From assembly GCF_014873875.1 (NCBI RefSeq), contig NZ_JADBEM010000001.1, positions 3,906,001 to 3,970,000 of the forward strand: a stretch of DNA of 64,000 bases. The letters run 5' to 3'. The notes under the pieces are model-generated. The model was not told where the DNA came from, searched no databases, and saw nothing but the letters and a program-made list of their open reading frames with translations. A program made the translations under genes and the position numbers. Position 1 is the stretch's first letter, and the number at the start of each line of letters is the position of its first letter. Positions 60,786-64,000 of the stretch are shown piece after piece. This DNA is from Actinopolymorpha pittospori (GTDB lineage: Bacteria; Actinomycetota; Actinomycetes; Propionibacteriales; Actinopolymorphaceae).

Positions 60786-63121
60786 GAACGAAGGAACTGA
60801 GCAGGCGTGGTTTTCTGACGGGAGCCGGTACGCTCGCCGTCGCGTTCAGCTTCGGCCCGAGCATGGTGGGCGTGCCCGCGTCCCAGGCAGCCGCCGCGTC
60901 CGGTCCGCCCGGACTGCGCGTGGACGAGGAGGCGGCCGCCGGTTCGCTGGCCTGGCTGGTGCTCCAGCCCGGCCGCGTCGCCATCCACAGCGGGAAGGTC
61001 GAGCTCGGCACCGGCGTGCACACGGCCCTGACCCAGATCGTCGTCGAGGAACTCCACCTCGGCGCTCGCGGCGTCACCTACGTGCAGGGCGACACCGAGA
61101 CGACGCCGGACCAGGGGACCACCGCGGGGAGCAAGACGATCCAGAACGGCGGGCCGCAGCTGCGCGCGGCCGCGGCGACGGCGTTCCAGGCCCTGCTCGA
61201 CCTCGCCGCCAAGCGGCTGGGCGTCGCCAAGGACCAGCTCGTGGCCCGGGACAGCATCATCACGGTACGGGGCACGAACCGTCGGGTGACCTACGAACAG
61301 TTGCTCTCCCGCGCCGACGTCGTGCTCGTCGCCGACGAGGACGTGCCGCTGACCGCTCCCGCCGACTATCGCGTCGTGGGGCAGTCGGTCGCGCGGGCCG
61401 ACCTGCCCGACAAGATGACCGCTCGCTTCAGCTTCATCCAGGACGTGAAGGTGCCCGGCATGCTGCACGGCCGGGTCGTCCGCCCGAACGGTCGCAACGC
61501 CAGTTTCGTCTCGATCACTCCGGAGTCGATGACGCGGGCGCGGGCCATCCCCGGGTTCGTCGACGTCGTACAACGGGGCAACTTCGTCGGCGTCGTGGCG
61601 ACCACGGAGTTCGCGGCGATCCAGGCGGCCACCCCCGCCACCGGTGTCGAGGTCGTCTGGGCGGACGGGCAGCCCCTCGTACCGCAGGCGTCCTACCCTG
61701 AGGCTCTGCGTGACCCGGCCAACCACTACCGGACCACCCAGGAGGAGACGGTCGGGGACGTCGACGCGGCCCTTGCCGGTGCGGCGACGACCCACCAGGC
61801 GAGCTACTTCTCGCCGTTCCACATGCACGCCGCGATGGGCCCGTCCTGCTCCATCGCCGACGTCCGCTCGACCCCGGACACGACCGGCATCCAGGTGCGG
61901 GTGTGGTCGAGTTCGCAGGGCGTCTTCGCGCTCCGCACCACGCTGGCCAACCTGCTCCAGGTGCCGGCGGACTCGGTGCACGTCATCTACGAGGAGTCGG
62001 CCGGCTGCTACGGCCACAACGGTGCCGAGGACGCGGCCGCCGACGCCGCCGTCCTGTCCCAGGCGGTCGGCAAGCCGGTGCGGGTCCAGTGGTCGCGACA
62101 GAACGAGCACGGCTGGGAGCCGCTCGGTCCGGCGATGGCCCACGACATGCGCGGCGGCATCACCGGGGGAGAGGTCGTCGCCTGGGAGCACGTCGTGAAC
62201 ACACCGACGCACGGAAGTCGGCCGAACGGCAGCCCGGGGACGGTGCTCGCCGGCATCCTCACCGGGTCGCTGCCCGCGTCGCTGCCGACCTCGGCGGGCA
62301 ACAGCGGCGGCCGGAATGCGCCTGTCAACTACACCTTTCCCAACCGGCGGCTGATCGCGCACCTCGTCCGTAGCTTCGAGACGGCCGGGCCGACCTCGAA
62401 CGTTCCGCAGGCACCTCTGCGGTACCGCTTCCCGCGGACGACGGCGTTGCGTTCACTCGGTGGTTTCTCCAACACCTTCGCGAACGAGTCCTTCCTCGAC
62501 GAACTCGCGGTCGCCGGCGGAGTGGACCCGCTCGAGCTCCGGATCCGGTCCCACGAGGACCCCAGGGCGATCGCCGTCCTGGAGGCCCTCCGCGAGACGT
62601 GGGCGGAACGGCCGCGCGGCGGCGACGGCGTGGGCGCGGGTGTCGCCTTCGCCCGCTACGAGACGGAGTTCACCTACGTCGCGACCTACGCCGAGGTGAC
62701 CGTGGACACCTCGACGGAAGCGATCCGGGTGCGCCGGGTGGTCGTCGCCCACGACTGCGGCCTCGTCATCAACCCTGACGGGATCCGCAACCAGATCGAG
62801 GGCAACGTCATCCAGGGCATCGGGCGCACGCTGAAGGAGGAGGTCCAGCTGGACAGCCGTGGCGTGACGAGCGTGGTGTGGCAGCAGAACCAGGCCAACC
62901 CGACGCCGCAGTACTCCGTCCTGCGCTTCAGCGAGGTGCCGACGATCGAGTCGATCCTCATCAACCGGCCGGACGAGTCCGCCTGGGGTGCCGGCGAGCC
63001 GGCGATCGGGCCCATGGGCGCGGTGATCGGCAACGCGGTGTTCGCGGCTACCGGAGTACGCATCCGGACCCTGCCGATGACGCCGGCCCGGGTGCTCGCC
63101 GCTCTCCAGGGCGCACGGTAG
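60782..63121 (+). CDS. Mo-hydroxylase large subunit (isoquinoline 1-oxidoreductase beta/aldehyde oxidase type), TAT
   Basis: A 779-residue molybdopterin-cytosine-dinucleotide enzyme subunit. It has a twin-arginine leader (LSRRGFLTGAG), so the complex is exported after cofactor insertion. Landmarks are KVELGTGVHTALTQIVVEEL, HMHAAMGPSCSIAD, the second-half Q/R strands, and the active-site Glu in GAGEPAIGPMG near residue 740. It hydroxylates N-heterocycles or oxidises aldehydes. Electron flow is to the small subunit and then to an unknown acceptor, as no FAD subunit is present. It overlaps the small-subunit frame by 4 nt, and the XdhC chaperone gene converges. Confidence 0.88.
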   Translation: MRTKELSRRGFLTGAGTLAVAFSFGPSMVGVPASQAAAASGPPGLRVDEEAAAGSLAWLVLQPGRVAIHSGKVELGTGVHTALTQIVVEELHLGARGVTYVQGDTETTPDQGTTAGSKTIQNGGPQLRAAAATAFQALLDLAAKRLGVAKDQLVARDSIITVRGTNRRVTYEQLLSRADVVLVADEDVPLTAPADYRVVGQSVARADLPDKMTARFSFIQDVKVPGMLHGRVVRPNGRNASFVSITPESMTRARAIPGFVDVVQRGNFVGVVATTEFAAIQAATPATGVEVVWADGQPLVPQASYPEALRDPANHYRTTQEETVGDVDAALAGAATTHQASYFSPFHMHAAMGPSCSIADVRSTPDTTGIQVRVWSSSQGVFALRTTLANLLQVPADSVHVIYEESAGCYGHNGAEDAAADAAVLSQAVGKPVRVQWSRQNEHGWEPLGPAMAHDMRGGITGGEVVAWEHVVNTPTHGSRPNGSPGTVLAGILTGSLPASLPTSAGNSGGRNAPVNYTFPNRRLIAHLVRSFETAGPTSNVPQAPLRYRFPRTTALRSLGGFSNTFANESFLDELAVAGGVDPLELRIRSHEDPRAIAVLEALRETWAERPRGGDGVGAGVAFARYETEFTYVATYAEVTVDTSTEAIRVRRVVVAHDCGLVINPDGIRNQIEGNVIQGIGRTLKEEVQLDSRGVTSVVWQQNQANPTPQYSVLRFSEVPTIESILINRPDESAWGAGEPAIGPMGAVIGNAVFAATGVRIRTLPMTPARVLAALQGAR

Positions 63122-63136
63122 CGCGGGTTTCGGTCG

Positions 63137-63180
63137 CGGTGCGGGCTGGCGATCCTGGCGGTGCCGGCCCGCACCGTTTT
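63137..63180 (+). terminator. Strong intrinsic terminator
   Basis: A 10-bp perfect stem (CGGTGCGGGC / GCCCGCACCG) is followed by TTTT, 16 bp after the large-subunit stop and before the convergent XdhC gene. Confidence 0.8.
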
Positions 63181-63195
63181 CGTCGAGGAGCGGGC

Positions 63196-64000
63196 TCAGT
63201 GACCCGCGGCGGCCCGATGGATCGGGCCGTCGGTGGTCATGAGGGACCTGCCGGTGCCGCCCCACCGGTGCTGGACGAGTTCGGCCGCGATCGACACCGC
63301 CGTCTTCTCAGGAGTACGCGCACCGAGATCGAGCCCGATGGGCGAGTGCAGTCGACCGAGCTCCCGCTCCGTCAACCCCGCCTTGCGTAGCTGCGCCAGC
63401 CGGTCGACGTGGGTCCTGCGGCTGCCCATGGCGCCGACGTATCCGGCCCGGGTGCGCAGCGCGAGGGTGAGCAGCGGGACGTCGAACTTCGCGTCGTGGG
63501 TGAGGACGCAGATCACCGTACGGTCGTCGACCTCGGTCCGGGCGAGATAACGGTGCGGCCAGTCGACCACCACCTCGTCCGCGTCCGGGAACCGCTTGTG
63601 GCTGGCGAACCGCGCCCGGGCGTCGCAGACGGTGACGCGGTAGCCGAGAAACCTTCCGATCCGCGCCGCCGCGGCCGCGAAGTCGATCGCGCCGAAGATG
63701 AGCATGCGTGGCGGTGCGGCGAGCGAATGGACGAAGACGGTCCGCTCCGTCAGGACACGTTCACCTCGCGGTCCGTACTCTCGCGTTCCACTCACGCCCT
63801 GGGCCAGCAGTCCGCGAGCGTCGTCGTCCACCGCCGCGTCGAGCTCGGGACAACCCAGCGAACCGAGCGCACCGGCGGGCCAGACCAGCCTTCGGGCCGG
63901 GGACGTGAAGCCGGCACCGATCCCGGTCGCGATGGCGACCGGTACGTCCCTGTCCACCGCGGCGGCGACCTCGGCGAACTCCGGAAAGTACTCCCCGCCC
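63196..64000 (-). CDS. XdhC-family molybdenum cofactor chaperone (5' end outside window)
   Basis: The visible part (~267 residues) continues beyond the right edge, where the frame still reads EYFPEFAEVAAAVDRDVPVA. It has the XdhC N-terminal domain (VAIATGIGAGFTSPARRLVW, in place of the usual GSxPR) and a C-terminal Rossmann domain (RMLIFGAIDFAAAAARIGRFLGYRVTVCD; YVGAMGSRRTHVDRLAQL; IGLDLGARTPEKTAVSIAAEL). XdhC proteins sulfurate or load Mo-cofactor into enzymes like its convergent neighbour. Confidence 0.85.
   Translation of the reverse strand, partial: GGEYFPEFAEVAAAVDRDVPVAIATGIGAGFTSPARRLVWPAGALGSLGCPELDAAVDDDARGLLAQGVSGTREYGPRGERVLTERTVFVHSLAAPPRMLIFGAIDFAAAAARIGRFLGYRVTVCDARARFASHKRFPDADEVVVDWPHRYLARTEVDDRTVICVLTHDAKFDVPLLTLALRTRAGYVGAMGSRRTHVDRLAQLRKAGLTERELGRLHSPIGLDLGARTPEKTAVSIAAELVQHRWGGTGRSLMTTDGPIHRAAAGH

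Overview
This 64 kb window is very GC-rich and has the codon use of a soil-type, high-GC actinomycete. The evidence is a truncated SARP/AfsR-type regulator, TAT-exported lipoproteins, many GTG/TTG starts, CUT1 sugar ABC systems and a MmyB-type XRE regulator. The family mix fits a Propionibacteriales/Actinopolymorpha-like saprophyte, but there is no rRNA or marker gene to prove this. I see no tRNA, rRNA, CRISPR array, insertion sequence or prophage.

Layout. 1-6 kb: 3' part of an AfsR-like regulator, then a GH65 disaccharide phosphorylase with a beta-phosphoglucomutase-like HAD enzyme. 6-11 kb: PEP mutase-like enzyme, MFS transporter, alpha/beta hydrolase, P450. 10.8-17.2 kb: a sulfated-glycan uptake module (sulfatase, two permeases, TAT lipoprotein binding protein; a second sulfatase is divergent, with a perfect operator in between). 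17-24 kb: MFS transporter, secreted tripeptidyl-aminopeptidase-like hydrolase, XRE/SDR pair, HxlR/quinone-reductase pair. 24-26.4 kb: an RclR/RclA-like pair for reactive chlorine or thiocyanate stress, with rclA frameshifted near its end. 26.4-33.4 kb: PhyH oxygenase plus orphan peptide-type binding protein, an unrecognised protein, a large secreted beta-propeller, a GNAT. 33.5-40 kb: TauD-like dioxygenase, CDF metal exporter, divergent G6PDH-like enzyme, stand-alone MASE1 protein, flavodoxin-like reductase and RraA-like protein. 39.9-43.2 kb: a translationally coupled GntR(YtrA)-ABC ATPase-permease-lipase operon whose ATPase has an in-frame stop. 43.3-48.2 kb: APH-like kinase, DUF4038 hydrolase, LacI, and GH16 with a C-terminal frameshift. 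48.2-51.7 kb: methyltransferase/MerR divergon, an FGE-like protein, a structured intergenic region and another methyltransferase. 50.9-54.8 kb: a second CUT1 operon ending in a DeoR regulator. 55-64 kb: VOC protein, secreted protein, 2H-type protein, enolase-superfamily dehydratase, SDR, then a molybdenum hydroxylase (small subunit with a premature amber codon, TAT large subunit) facing an XdhC gene cut by the window edge.

Themes. The content is mainly plant or microbial polysaccharide scavenging (GH65, GH16, DUF4038, two sulfatases, two sugar importers, enolase/SDR sugar-acid catabolism) plus redox or toxic-compound handling (HxlR/QorB, RclR/RclA, P450, Mo-hydroxylase). Most regulators sit beside a clear inverted repeat. 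Four otherwise well-conserved genes each carry one disruption. This could be sequence error, recent decay or recoding, and is worth checking. The least explained element is a compact, potentially pseudoknotted RNA at 50248-50327. All family calls come from reading motifs; no search was run.
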